From contig NZ_WHOB01000043.1 in NCBI RefSeq assembly GCF_013141775.1, positions 1 through 64,000 on the forward strand: a stretch of 64,000 bases of DNA. Direction: 5' to 3'. The position numbers and the translations under genes are program-made. How positions within the stretch are numbered: the first letter of the stretch is position 1; every line of letters starts with the position of its first letter. Origin of the DNA: Paenibacillus phytohabitans. Lineage in GTDB: Bacteria; Bacillota; Bacilli; Paenibacillales; Paenibacillaceae. The notes under the pieces are model-generated. The model made no database searches. It saw only the letters and a list, made by a program, of their open reading frames with translations, and was not told the DNA's origin. This document shows positions 52,605 to 62,117 of this stretch, in pieces.

Positions 52605-53864
52605 ATGCCTGTCGGAATTGAAGCGTTGAATGTCTATGGAGGGTCCGCCTTTCTGGACGTGCTGCAGCTGGCCAAGCATCGCGGATTGGATACAACCCGG
52701 TTCGACAATTTGATGATGAAAGAAAAGGCTGTCGCGCTGCCGTTCGAAGATCCGGTCACCTTCGGCGTGAATGCGGCGAAGCCGCTAGTTGATGCGTTGC
52801 AGCCGGAAGAAAAGGATCGGATTGAGCTGCTTATCACCTGTACGGAATCAGGCATCGACTTCGGCAAGTCGATTAGCACCTATATACATCATTATTTGGG
52901 TCTGAACCGGAACTGCCGGTTATTCGAGATCAAGCAGGCCTGTTACTCAGGCATCGCGGGCCTGCAGACGGCCATCAGCTTCGTGCTGTCTCAAGCATCA
53001 CCGGGTGCGAAGGCGCTCGTTGTCGCTACGGATATCTCCCGCTTCATGACTGTGGAGCCGGGGGAGGTGCTGACGGCTGATTGGTCGTTCGCCGAACCGA
53101 GCGCCGGGGCCGGCGCTGTTGCTGTGCTGGTCAGCTCCCGTCCGTATGTATTTCAGATCGACGTAGGGGCGAGCGGATATTACGGCTATGAAGTGATGGA
53201 CAGCTGCCGCCCGGTTCCCGACAGCGAAGCCGGCGATGCCGACTTATCCTTGATGTCTTATCTGGACTGCTGCGAGCAGACATTCCGGGAGTACAAAAAA
53301 AGGGTGCCGGAAGCCGATTACAAGGAGACCTTTCAATATCTCGCTTTCCATACCCCTTTCGGGGGAATGGTGAAGGGTGCCCACCGGTCGATGATGCGGA
53401 AGCTGGCCCAGGCGAAGCCGCCTGAAATTGAAGCGGACTTCCAAAGGCGGGTTAGGCCCGGTATGGTGTACTGCCAGCGGGTTGGCAATATTATGGGCGC
53501 GACGGCACTGCTCTCGCTGGCGAGTACGATCGATCATGCAAGTCTGGATACGCCGGGCCGAATCGGCTGCTTCTCTTACGGCTCCGGCTGCTGCTCCGAA
53601 TTTTTTAGCGGAGTTGCTTCAGCTAAGGGGCAGGAGCTTCAGCGCGGTTTCATGATCGGCCAACAGCTCGATGAGCGTTATCCGCTATCGATTGACGAAT
53701 ATGAATCGTTGTTCCAGCCTGCGAACGCGCTTCGATTCGGCACGCGCAATCTGAAGATTGATCCGGAAGTACTGCCCGGCGCACTGAAGTCTGTAAGCGG
53801 GAGTGCACGCCTCGTTCTGGAGGAAATCCGGGAATATCACCGGGAATACAGGTGGACCTCATGA
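52605..53864 (+). CDS. Polyketide HMG-CoA synthase-like enzyme 1 (PksG-like)
   Basis: 419 residues. It condenses an acetyl (or propionyl) unit from a donor ACP onto the beta-keto group of an ACP-bound polyketide. The catalytic Cys is C113 in IKQACYSG, with the HMG-synthase landmarks GIEALNVYGG, TCTESGIDFGKS, SRFM and YLAFHTPFGGMVKGAHR (active-site His). AGAGAGGGCG lies before the ATG. The ECH1 gene overlaps its stop by four bases. A second, clearly homologous copy lies at 60075, which is unusual for a single cluster. Confidence 0.9.
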   Translation: MPVGIEALNVYGGSAFLDVLQLAKHRGLDTTRFDNLMMKEKAVALPFEDPVTFGVNAAKPLVDALQPEEKDRIELLITCTESGIDFGKSISTYIHHYLGLNRNCRLFEIKQACYSGIAGLQTAISFVLSQASPGAKALVVATDISRFMTVEPGEVLTADWSFAEPSAGAGAVAVLVSSRPYVFQIDVGASGYYGYEVMDSCRPVPDSEAGDADLSLMSYLDCCEQTFREYKKRVPEADYKETFQYLAFHTPFGGMVKGAHRSMMRKLAQAKPPEIEADFQRRVRPGMVYCQRVGNIMGATALLSLASTIDHASLDTPGRIGCFSYGSGCCSEFFSGVASAKGQELQRGFMIGQQLDERYPLSIDEYESLFQPANALRFGTRNLKIDPEVLPGALKSVSGSARLVLEEIREYHREYRWTS

Positions 53865-54628
53865 ACTATGACACGATTAAGGTCCGGGCTCAGGGGCAGG
53901 TCTGTTATCTTCAGCTGTACCGTCCGGAAGCCGGCAATACGATAAACGACCGGTTGGTCGAAGAATGCTCACACGCCCTGGCGCAATGTGAGGAAAGTGC
54001 GTCGGTCATTGTACTGGAAGGCATGGACGGTATTTTCTGCACGGGTGCTGACTTCAAGGGTATACATGCCAAGCTGACAGCGGGGGAGCCGCTGGACAAT
54101 CGTCCGGAGCCTTTGTATGCCCTGTGGCAGAAGCTGGCGACAGGTCCATTCATTACGATTGCCCATGTCAGAGGCAAAGCGAACGCCGGAGGGGTAGGCT
54201 TCGCAGCCGCTTGCGATATCGTGCTGGCAGACGAGAAGGCGGAGTTCAGCTTGTCCGAGCTTCTGTTCGGGCTTTTTCCTGCTTGCGTATTACCGTTTCT
54301 CATTCGGCGGACGGGTTTTCAGAAGGCACATTATATGACCCTTACAACGAAGCCGATTCCGGTACAGGAAGCGCATGCGTGGGGGATTGTGGACGGGTAC
54401 GGCCCGGACAGCGAAATGCTGCTCCGCAGGCATTTACTCCGGCTCAAGAAGCTGCCGAAACCCGCGATTGCGCATTACAAAACCTATATGAACGAGCTGC
54501 GCGCGATATTGACGACATCCAAACCGTTAGCTTTGGCGGCTAACGAGAAGATTTTCGCGGACCCCCGGAATCTGGAGAAGATTTACCGCTATGTGGAGAA
54601 GGGACAATTTCCTTGGGAGGACGAATAA
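53861..54628 (+). CDS. Enoyl-CoA hydratase/isomerase ECH1 (PksH-like dehydratase)
   Basis: 255 residues from ATG 53861 in the ATGA overlap with the synthase gene. Crotonase-fold landmarks: VIVLEGMDGIFCTGADFKGI (oxyanion loop), ANAGGVGFAAACDIVLADEKAEFSLSELLFGLFPA, then FLIRRTGFQKA and a C-terminal PKPAIAHYKTYMNEL. PksH-type ECH1 dehydrates the HMG-like intermediate made by the synthase. The decarboxylase partner (ECH2) lies after the second synthase at 61337. Confidence 0.87.
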   Translation: MNYDTIKVRAQGQVCYLQLYRPEAGNTINDRLVEECSHALAQCEESASVIVLEGMDGIFCTGADFKGIHAKLTAGEPLDNRPEPLYALWQKLATGPFITIAHVRGKANAGGVGFAAACDIVLADEKAEFSLSELLFGLFPACVLPFLIRRTGFQKAHYMTLTTKPIPVQEAHAWGIVDGYGPDSEMLLRRHLLRLKKLPKPAIAHYKTYMNELRAILTTSKPLALAANEKIFADPRNLEKIYRYVEKGQFPWEDE

Positions 54629-54631
54629 TCT

Positions 54632-57600
54632 ATGCTGACGATATTGAACGATTATAGTAATGGCTATGTAGCCATTCCCGTCATTGCAGCATGCAGCAAG
54701 CAGGGACTTTTCGCGGAGCTGTCCTTGACGGACCCGGTTTCTTTTCAGGAGCTTTGCGGGAAACTGAACGCCAACAAGGGTTTTTTACGCATCGCGCTGA
54801 ACATGCTTGAATCGATGCATTGGGTGGAGAGAAGCGAAGGGGATGCTTATATCCGCACGGCTTCGGCCGATGTTCATGAACAGATGCGGGAGGAAGGCGT
54901 GCCGCTGTTGTCTTTTCCGATGAAATCATATTTAAAAAGAAACCCATCCAAGCTCACACTGGAGCATTGGATCGAACGGTCGGAGCGGCAGTGGGATATG
55001 CAGAACCCGGTCATGGCCCGGTTTATGGACGGCTTGCTGGTGATTCCGCTCCTCCTGGCACTGAAAGAAAACGGCCAGCTAAGCTACGGGCAAGACGGAA
55101 GCAACACGCTGCTGCTGAAGAACATGGGGGCGCGCACCCGTAAGGAGATTAAGCGTTACTTTTCACATCACGGCTGGCTGGCGCAAGTTAAGGAAGAGGA
55201 TTGCCTGACTGATACGGGCCGCTTTATGGTGGACCGTATTTTCATTACCGCGGCGATGGCCGCCTACCGGCCGATGCTCATGAGTATGGACGAGCTTCTG
55301 TTCGGGGATTCCAGGGCAGTCTTCGGACATGACGGGGAAGGGCATGAGCTGCATATCGACCGGACGTTGAATGTCGTGGGCAGCGGATTTCAGCATGAAA
55401 AATATTTCTCCGATATGGAGGAAATCGTCCTGGCGATATTCAACCGTGAGCCGCTCGCGGAGCAGCCGAAATATATCGCCGATATGGGATGTGGGGACGG
55501 CTCCCTGTTGAAGAAGATGCATGCCATCATCCGGGACAAAACGGTCCGGGGCCGGCATTTGCAGGAATATCCGCTTAAGCTGATCGGCATCGATTATAAC
55601 GGGAAGGCGCTGGACGCGACAAGCCTGACCCTGCAGGGAACGGAGCATCTGGTGCTTAAGGGCAATATTGGCGATCCGGCCCAGGTGATCCGGGATTTGA
55701 GGGAGCTGGGGATCGGGGACCCGGAGCATATTCTGCATGTCCGTTCGTTTCTCGATCATGACCGCCCTTACCTGCCGCCGGCAGATCAGGTGTCGGCCGC
55801 TGCCCGCTCGCGGGTCCGTTTCGACCAGCCGTATACGGATTCGGAAGGGAATGAAATTCCGGGAACCGACGTGTTTCAAAGCCTGGTGGAGCATCTGGAA
55901 CGCTGGGCATCCGTCATGGGTAAGGACGGTATAATCATCCTGGAGGTACACGGCCTGGAGACGCGGACAGTACGCGATTATATAAGTAAATGCGAAAGCT
56001 TGCATTTCGATGCTTACCACGCTTTCTCCCAGCAGCTTCTTGTAGGTGCAGAGCAGTTTCTAATGGCCGCATCCGAGGCGGGCTTGTTTCCGGATTCTAA
56101 TTATTTCCGCAAATACCCAAAGACGATGCCCTTCGGCCGTATTACCTTGAACCGGTTCGAACGGAGAGACTATAGAATCCGGTATGCCCGTCTGGACGAT
56201 ATGCCGGCTCTAGAGGAGCTGGAGGAGGCATGCTGGGAGCCTGATCTTCGGACACCGCCCTCCTCCATCCGGAGCAGATGGGAGCAGGACCCGGCGGGTC
56301 AGCTTGTCCTTGAAGTGGATGGAAGAATAGCCGGAGCGGTGTACTCCCAGAGAATTGGAGCATCCGGGCAGCTGAGGCAGGCTTCCTTCGGCCGGTTGGA
56401 AGAGCTGCAAGAGGAGAATGGACCGGTAGTCCAGCTGCTTGGACTGAACATTCTGCCCGGGATGCAGCACCGGAATTTGGGGGACCAGCTGCTGGAATTT
56501 ATGCTGCTGCGATGCAGCCTGATTAGCGGAGTGCATACCGTAGCAGGCATTACCCGGTGCAAGAATTACTCGCGGAATTCCGGGGTCCCGCTGGAGGATT
56601 ATATCCGGCTGCGCAACGAGCATGGCAGCCCGGCGGACCCGAATTTAAGATTTCACGAATGGCATGGGGCGGAGATTAAGCAATTGATACCGGGCTACCG
56701 GCCGCTCGATACCGCGAACGAGGGCCAAGGCGTCTGGATCGAATACGATTTGCAGCACCGGCATCAGAAGCATAAGCATGCACCATCGCCTTCGCCTGAA
56801 GAAGTGAAAGCGTTACCCGCGGCGAAGATGCCGCTGCCGGCCAGAAATGTTCCATCCCGAAACGGCTTGATCCGCGACTACGTGACGAAGGTTATCGGTC
56901 TCGTTCTGGGGGGCGGTCAAGAATTCTCCATGGACCAGCCTTTGATGGAGATGGGACTGGATTCGGCGGATCTGCTGGAGCTGAACGAACGGATCAGCCA
57001 CGAGTTTTCTGTCCGACTGGAGCCGGCCTTTTTCTTTCAATATAATACGCCGCAGCTCATCGTTGCTTACTTGGAGGAGCAGGCTGCCGCCCGGGAGCCG
57101 CAAACCGAAGAGGAGGTTGCCGCAGTGAAGCCCGTTGATGCTCCGGATTGCACGGATAGCGGGAACCTGCGTCAAGCTGCTGCCGGGAATGGTGAAGCGG
57201 CACCGGAGAACGGTATCGCTATCGTTGCCGCCGCCTGCCGGTTTCCCGGAGGCGTGTCCAATCTGGATGAACTGTGGGAGCTGCTGCAGGAAGGAAGAAA
57301 CGCCGTCGGGCGTATGCCGGCCGGCAGATGGGAGTGGCCGGATTCCGTTGATACGGCTCAATCCCATAGGGGAATCGATAGGGGCGGTTTTTTGGATGAT
57401 GTTTCGGGCTTCGATCCTTCGTTTTTCCGGATCTCCCCGAAGGAAGCCGAATGGATTGACCCGCAGCAGCGTCTGCTGCTTGAGCTTGCCTGGGAATGCT
57501 TCGAACACGCAGGTTATCCGGCCAAGGAGCTGGCCGGTAGCGATACGGGTGTGTTTATCGGGGCCAGCGGCTCTGATTATCAGCGGCTGCTGGATAAGCA

Positions 57601-60055
57601 CGAGGTTTACTACGGTCCCGGCGCTTCTATGGCGGCCCTGCCGAACCGCCTTTCGTATTATTTTAATCTGCATGGTCCGAGTCTGTTGATCGATACGGCC
57701 TGCTCCAGCTCGCTTGTAGCCATACATGAGGCCGTACGTTCCATGACTGATGGAGAATGCGGGCAGGCGCTTGTGGGCGGCATCCATCTGATGTGCCACC
57801 CGGCCAACAGCATCACCTATTACCAGGCGGGGATGCTGTCGAAGGACGGCGCCTGCCGCACGTTCGATGCCGAAGCGAACGGATACGTGCGCGGGGAAGG
57901 AGCCGGCATGGTGCTGCTGAAGCCGCTTGATCAAGCGCTGCGGGATCAGGATACCATCCTTGCCGTTATCAAAGGCACGGCTGTTAACCATGGGGGCCAG
58001 GCCGGCGGACTTACGGTTCCGAATCCGGCCAAGCAGGCCGATCTGGTAGCCGCCGCTCTTCTTAAGGCTGGCTTTGCTCCCGAAACGGTCGGCTATATCG
58101 AAGCGCACGGAACGGGCACTTCGCTCGGTGATCCGGTGGAGATCGGCGGCTTGAAGGAGGCGTTCACCAGGCTGTCCGGCGGTAAAACGGAGGATTTCCC
58201 GCAGCCTTACTGCGGTTTAGGCTCGATTAAGACGAATATCGGACATCTAGAGGGAGCTGCGGGGATCGCCGGGCTGCTTAAGCTTGTGGTTAGCATGCGG
58301 AACCGGAGTATTCCGGCTTCACTGCATTTTCATGAGCTGAATCCGCATTGCTCGCTGGACCAGTCCCCCTTCTTCGTTGCCTCGGAGCAGCAGTCCTGGC
58401 CTTTGCCGGAAGGTCATCCGCTGCGCAGGGGAGGCGTCAGCAGCTTCGGGTCCGGAGGTACGAATGCCCATGTGCTGGTAGAAGAAGCGCCGGAGCGGAA
58501 GATTCTGTCCCCGCTGGACCGTTCACACGAACTGCTGTGCATATCCGCTAAATCGGAGCAAGCGTTACAGAACCGGGCGAGAGATTTACTGCTATGGCTC
58601 GAACGGAATGGAGAAGCGTACCGGATTGCCGAAGTATGCGCCGCATTGCTGAACGGCAGGGAGCATTTCGCAGGGGCACGGGCCGCCTTCGTCGTTCAAA
58701 GCCGGGAGGATATGAAGGATAAGCTCGAGGTGCTGCTTGAAGGACGCGATTCGGGCGGGTATTTCAGTGCCGGGCACCTTGGCGTGAATGGGAAATTCCG
58801 CCGTCAACCGCTCTTCGAAGAGCTGGGACAAGGCATTATCAGGGAAATAGAATCGGTACGGGGCGCGGCCCTGGAGAACGGCCTTCATGCGTTGGCGGAG
58901 CTGTACGCCGCAGGCTACGATCTCGATTGGCAGGCGATGTACACCGGCGTTCCTGTTCCCCGGATTGGACTGCCGACCTACCCGTTCCAGCGGGAGCGGT
59001 ATTGGATTGGTGACAGAAGGGGCAAAGTGGCCTCGGATCAGAAGCCGAAAGCGCCGGACACTGCGCCGGTTGGGTACGAGTCCGGTTCATACCCGGTGGT
59101 CTCCGCTCCGGCCGCGACAAAGCCGCATGTAGAGCCGCAGACGGCTACACCGGCTGAAGCCCGCACGCAGGAAGTTTCGGAGCTGCGGGGGATAACAGCG
59201 TTGCGGCCCGTAACCGAATACGGGTCCAAGAGCACCGTACAAGCGGCAGACCGTTCCAGACCGTTCATCTCGCTCAAGCCTTCCTCCGAATTGCTGCCCC
59301 CTACCGCCGGAGCGTCCAGCGGCAGGGAGCCGCAGCGCAGGCGGGACCTGCGCGAAGCCGGTAACGAGCACGCGTTACAGGAAGAACTGGCACTTAGCTT
59401 GGCTGAGGCGCTCTACATGAAGCGCAGCGAGATCGACCCGGGCGGGAAGTTCGTTGATTTCGGGCTGGATTCCATTATCGGGGTTGAATGGATTCAGACC
59501 CTTAACAAACGGTATGGCACGAAAATTCCGGCAACGAAAGTGTATGAGTATCCGACATTACGGGATTTTTCCGGGTATTTGGTCCAGCTGATATCCCCGT
59601 CATCCGAGGGGCGTATTGCTGATCTGCCGAAGGAGGAAGCGGTCCTTCACCCGCCGGTGTCCGTTCTATCCGCAGGGCGGTCGGATCTGCGGAAGCAGCT
59701 GGCTGTAAGCTTGGCGGAAGCTTTGTATATGAAGCCTGAAGAGATTGATCCTTCCCGGAAATTTGTTGATTTGGGGCTGGATTCGGTCATCGGCGTGGAA
59801 TGGATTCAGACAGTTAACCGCCTGTTCGGTACAGCAATAACGGCAACCCAAATCTACGCCTATCCGACGCTGCATGATTTTGCGGAATACGTACAGGAAA
59901 CGCAGGCAGAAAAGGAAGGTCCGCCTAACGCGGGCATGGCTGAGGCCGAGCTGTCGGTCGACGAGATATTGGAAAAGGTATACGCGGGGACGCTGGACAG
60001 CGGCCAAGCCGGTCATTACTTGCAGCAGCTTCGCTATACGGAAGCTTCAAAATAA
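54632..60055 (+). CDS. Type I polyketide synthase: MT-GNAT-ACP-KS-ACP-ACP
   Basis: 1807 residues starting three bases after the ECH1 stop. Domains by position: an AprA/GphF-like methyltransferase region (about 1-500, SAM loop IADMGCGDGS near 285); a GNAT domain (about 515-730, acyl-CoA loop LPGMQHRNLGDQLL near 608); ACP1 (S near 776, MGLDSADLLEL); KS (about 860-1290, DTACSSS near 1022, EAHGTGT near 1158, KTNIGH near 1202, all present); and a tandem ACP2/ACP3 (S near 1612 and 1716), each GLDSxIGVEWIQ with the Trp that marks beta-branching ACPs. No AT, KR or DH, so it is trans-AT type. The first half looks like a starter-unit loading module. Confidence 0.85.
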   Translation: MLTILNDYSNGYVAIPVIAACSKQGLFAELSLTDPVSFQELCGKLNANKGFLRIALNMLESMHWVERSEGDAYIRTASADVHEQMREEGVPLLSFPMKSYLKRNPSKLTLEHWIERSERQWDMQNPVMARFMDGLLVIPLLLALKENGQLSYGQDGSNTLLLKNMGARTRKEIKRYFSHHGWLAQVKEEDCLTDTGRFMVDRIFITAAMAAYRPMLMSMDELLFGDSRAVFGHDGEGHELHIDRTLNVVGSGFQHEKYFSDMEEIVLAIFNREPLAEQPKYIADMGCGDGSLLKKMHAIIRDKTVRGRHLQEYPLKLIGIDYNGKALDATSLTLQGTEHLVLKGNIGDPAQVIRDLRELGIGDPEHILHVRSFLDHDRPYLPPADQVSAAARSRVRFDQPYTDSEGNEIPGTDVFQSLVEHLERWASVMGKDGIIILEVHGLETRTVRDYISKCESLHFDAYHAFSQQLLVGAEQFLMAASEAGLFPDSNYFRKYPKTMPFGRITLNRFERRDYRIRYARLDDMPALEELEEACWEPDLRTPPSSIRSRWEQDPAGQLVLEVDGRIAGAVYSQRIGASGQLRQASFGRLEELQEENGPVVQLLGLNILPGMQHRNLGDQLLEFMLLRCSLISGVHTVAGITRCKNYSRNSGVPLEDYIRLRNEHGSPADPNLRFHEWHGAEIKQLIPGYRPLDTANEGQGVWIEYDLQHRHQKHKHAPSPSPEEVKALPAAKMPLPARNVPSRNGLIRDYVTKVIGLVLGGGQEFSMDQPLMEMGLDSADLLELNERISHEFSVRLEPAFFFQYNTPQLIVAYLEEQAAAREPQTEEEVAAVKPVDAPDCTDSGNLRQAAAGNGEAAPENGIAIVAAACRFPGGVSNLDELWELLQEGRNAVGRMPAGRWEWPDSVDTAQSHRGIDRGGFLDDVSGFDPSFFRISPKEAEWIDPQQRLLLELAWECFEHAGYPAKELAGSDTGVFIGASGSDYQRLLDKHEVYYGPGASMAALPNRLSYYFNLHGPSLLIDTACSSSLVAIHEAVRSMTDGECGQALVGGIHLMCHPANSITYYQAGMLSKDGACRTFDAEANGYVRGEGAGMVLLKPLDQALRDQDTILAVIKGTAVNHGGQAGGLTVPNPAKQADLVAAALLKAGFAPETVGYIEAHGTGTSLGDPVEIGGLKEAFTRLSGGKTEDFPQPYCGLGSIKTNIGHLEGAAGIAGLLKLVVSMRNRSIPASLHFHELNPHCSLDQSPFFVASEQQSWPLPEGHPLRRGGVSSFGSGGTNAHVLVEEAPERKILSPLDRSHELLCISAKSEQALQNRARDLLLWLERNGEAYRIAEVCAALLNGREHFAGARAAFVVQSREDMKDKLEVLLEGRDSGGYFSAGHLGVNGKFRRQPLFEELGQGIIREIESVRGAALENGLHALAELYAAGYDLDWQAMYTGVPVPRIGLPTYPFQRERYWIGDRRGKVASDQKPKAPDTAPVGYESGSYPVVSAPAATKPHVEPQTATPAEARTQEVSELRGITALRPVTEYGSKSTVQAADRSRPFISLKPSSELLPPTAGASSGREPQRRRDLREAGNEHALQEELALSLAEALYMKRSEIDPGGKFVDFGLDSIIGVEWIQTLNKRYGTKIPATKVYEYPTLRDFSGYLVQLISPSSEGRIADLPKEEAVLHPPVSVLSAGRSDLRKQLAVSLAEALYMKPEEIDPSRKFVDLGLDSVIGVEWIQTVNRLFGTAITATQIYAYPTLHDFAEYVQETQAEKEGPPNAGMAEAELSVDEILEKVYAGTLDSGQAGHYLQQLRYTEASK

Positions 60056-60074
60056 ACGATGGGAGTGCGATACG

Positions 60075-61337
60075 ATGGTCTCGGTTGGAATCGAAGCGAT
60101 GAATGTGTACGGCGGGTCGGCCAGCCTGGATGTTCTCGAGCTGGCCAAATTCCGCAGCCTGGACACCTCCCGGTTCGAGAATTTGCTGGTGAAGGAAAAA
60201 ACGGTGGCGATGCCCTATGAGGATGCCGTTACGTTCGGCGTCAACGCCGCCAAACCGCTCCTCGATGATATGACACCGGAGGAGATCGGGCGGATAGAAC
60301 TGCTTGTGACTTGCACGGAATCGGGCATCGATTTCGGCAAATCGCTCAGCACCTACATCCATCATTATCTGGGTTTAAGCCGGAACTGCCGGCTATTCGA
60401 AATCAAACAGGCCTGTTATTCCGGTACAGCAGGATTCCAGATGGCCGTCAATTTCGTATTGTCGCAAACCTCGCCCGGAGCCAAGGCGCTGGTGATCGCG
60501 ACAGACATCTCCCGGTTCTCGGCAGCTGACGCCGCCGAGGCTGAAGGGGCGGACTGGTCGTTCGCTGAACCGAGCGGTGGCTCGGGTGCAGCAGCGGTGC
60601 TGGTCGGCGAGAATCCGGCTGTATTCGAAGCCGATATCGGAGCGAACGGTTATTACGGATATGAAGTGATGGATACCTGCCGCCCTGTTCCGGATACGGA
60701 GGCGGGCGATGTGGATCTATCCTTGCTCTCCTACCTGGATTGCTGCCAGCAAACGTTCCAGGAATACAAAAAGCGGGTAATCGGCGCGGATTACCGGAGT
60801 ACGTTCCAGTATCTGGCCAGCCATACGCCATTCGGCGGAATGGTCAAGGGTGCCCACCGCACCATGATGCGAAAGGAAGCAAAGGCGGGGCAAGCTGAAA
60901 TCGAGGAGGATTTCTTCCGGCGTGTTATGCCGGGAATCAGTTATTGCCAGCGGGTAGGCAATATTATGGGTGCGACCCTGTTTCTGTCTCTCGCCGGCAC
61001 CATCGACCAGGGCAGCTTCGAGACGCCGGGGCGAATCGGCTGTTTCTCTTACGGCTCGGGATGCTGCTCCGAGTTTTATAGCGGTGTCGTGACGGCGGAA
61101 GGCCAGAGGCGGCAGCGGCGTTTCGGCATCGAACGGGCGCTGGGCGAACGTTACCCGCTGTCAATGGCGGAATACGATGAGCTCTTGCGGGATACGCAGG
61201 CGATCAAATTCGGAACCCGTAATGCGAAGCCCCATTCACAGCTGATCCCGGAGGCTTGGCAGGCATTGCGGGGTAAAGGCCGGCTGGAGCTTGTGCAGGT
61301 CCGGGATTATCACCGTGAATACAGCTGGGGGGGCTGA
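60075..61337 (+). CDS. Polyketide HMG-CoA synthase-like enzyme 2
   Basis: 420 residues from ATG 60075 (GGGAG upstream); the longer frame to 59874 overlaps the PKS and is not used. It is closely similar to the enzyme at 52605 throughout, with catalytic C114 in IKQACYSG and YLASHTPFGGMVKGAHR. Differences cluster near SRFSAADAAEAEGADWSFAEPSGGSG. Two HMG synthases in one cluster are known from myxovirescin, where they install different beta-branches. Its stop overlaps the ECH2 start by one base (TGATG). Confidence 0.88.
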   Translation: MVSVGIEAMNVYGGSASLDVLELAKFRSLDTSRFENLLVKEKTVAMPYEDAVTFGVNAAKPLLDDMTPEEIGRIELLVTCTESGIDFGKSLSTYIHHYLGLSRNCRLFEIKQACYSGTAGFQMAVNFVLSQTSPGAKALVIATDISRFSAADAAEAEGADWSFAEPSGGSGAAAVLVGENPAVFEADIGANGYYGYEVMDTCRPVPDTEAGDVDLSLLSYLDCCQQTFQEYKKRVIGADYRSTFQYLASHTPFGGMVKGAHRTMMRKEAKAGQAEIEEDFFRRVMPGISYCQRVGNIMGATLFLSLAGTIDQGSFETPGRIGCFSYGSGCCSEFYSGVVTAEGQRRQRRFGIERALGERYPLSMAEYDELLRDTQAIKFGTRNAKPHSQLIPEAWQALRGKGRLELVQVRDYHREYSWGG

Positions 61338-62092
61338 TGGCAATGTTCTCTTCGGTCGTTCGGCTGGATGAAGCGGAAGCAGGCATTTTCCAAATTACGA
61401 TGGAGGACCGTGCTAACCGGAATATGTTCTCCGGAGAGCTGATCGCCGGGCTGCGGTCGGCCTTTGCGGAGATCGATGCCAATCCGGACGGCAAAGCGGT
61501 CATTCTGACCGGATACGATAGCTACTTCGCCTCCGGCGGTACCCGTGAGTCACTGCTAAGCCTTCATGAAGGCCGCGCCCGGTTCACCGATCTCGATGTG
61601 TACAGCCTGGCCTTAAATTGCAAAATCCCGGTGATATCCGCCATGCAGGGTCACGGAATTGGCGGCGGATTCGTGCTCGGGTTATTTTCAGATATAGTCA
61701 TTCTTAGTTTGGAAAGCGTATACAATACGAATTTTATGAAATACGGCTTTACGCCCGGCTTCGGCTCCACGCTGATCGTACCCCGTAAGCTGGGCATGAG
61801 CCTGGCGCAGGAAATGCTCCTCAGCGCAGGCAGCTATCGGGGCGCGGAGCTGCAGAAAAGAGGTGTTCCGTTCCCTGTACTGCCAAGGAATGAAGTGCTG
61901 GAGCATGCGTACGGCGTAGCCAGACAGTTAGCGGAGAAACCAAGAATATCCTTAATAACGCTCAAAGACCATTTGACCGCGTCTCTGCGCAGGGAGCTTC
62001 CGGAAGTTGTGCAGCAGGAGCTTGACATGCACACCAAGACATTCTTTCAGGATGAAGTGCGGGACCGGATTATGAATTTGTTCGGGAATTGA
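61337..62092 (+). CDS. Enoyl-CoA hydratase/isomerase ECH2 (PksI-like decarboxylase)
   Basis: 251 residues starting in the TGATG overlap. Crotonase landmarks: VILTGYDSYFASGGTRESLLSL, PVISAMQGHGIGGGFVLGLFSDIVILS, NTNFMKYGFTPGFGSTLIVPRKLG and LSAGSYRGAELQKRGVPFPV. The FASGGT loop and NFMKYGFTPG segment are those of the PksI/CurF-type ECH2 decarboxylase that completes the beta-branch after ECH1. The next PKS gene begins 25 bp later. Confidence 0.87.
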   Translation: MAMFSSVVRLDEAEAGIFQITMEDRANRNMFSGELIAGLRSAFAEIDANPDGKAVILTGYDSYFASGGTRESLLSLHEGRARFTDLDVYSLALNCKIPVISAMQGHGIGGGFVLGLFSDIVILSLESVYNTNFMKYGFTPGFGSTLIVPRKLGMSLAQEMLLSAGSYRGAELQKRGVPFPVLPRNEVLEHAYGVARQLAEKPRISLITLKDHLTASLRRELPEVVQQELDMHTKTFFQDEVRDRIMNLFGN

Positions 62093-62117
62093 ATTTATGG
62101 CAAAAGAGGGAATGCCG

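Noticed and set aside
56813..58108. 431-codon antisense frame in the PKS gene, and a similar 335-codon one at 62943-63950
   Set aside because: Both are opposite intact ketosynthase domains and have low-complexity, non-family sequence; typical third-position GC shadows.
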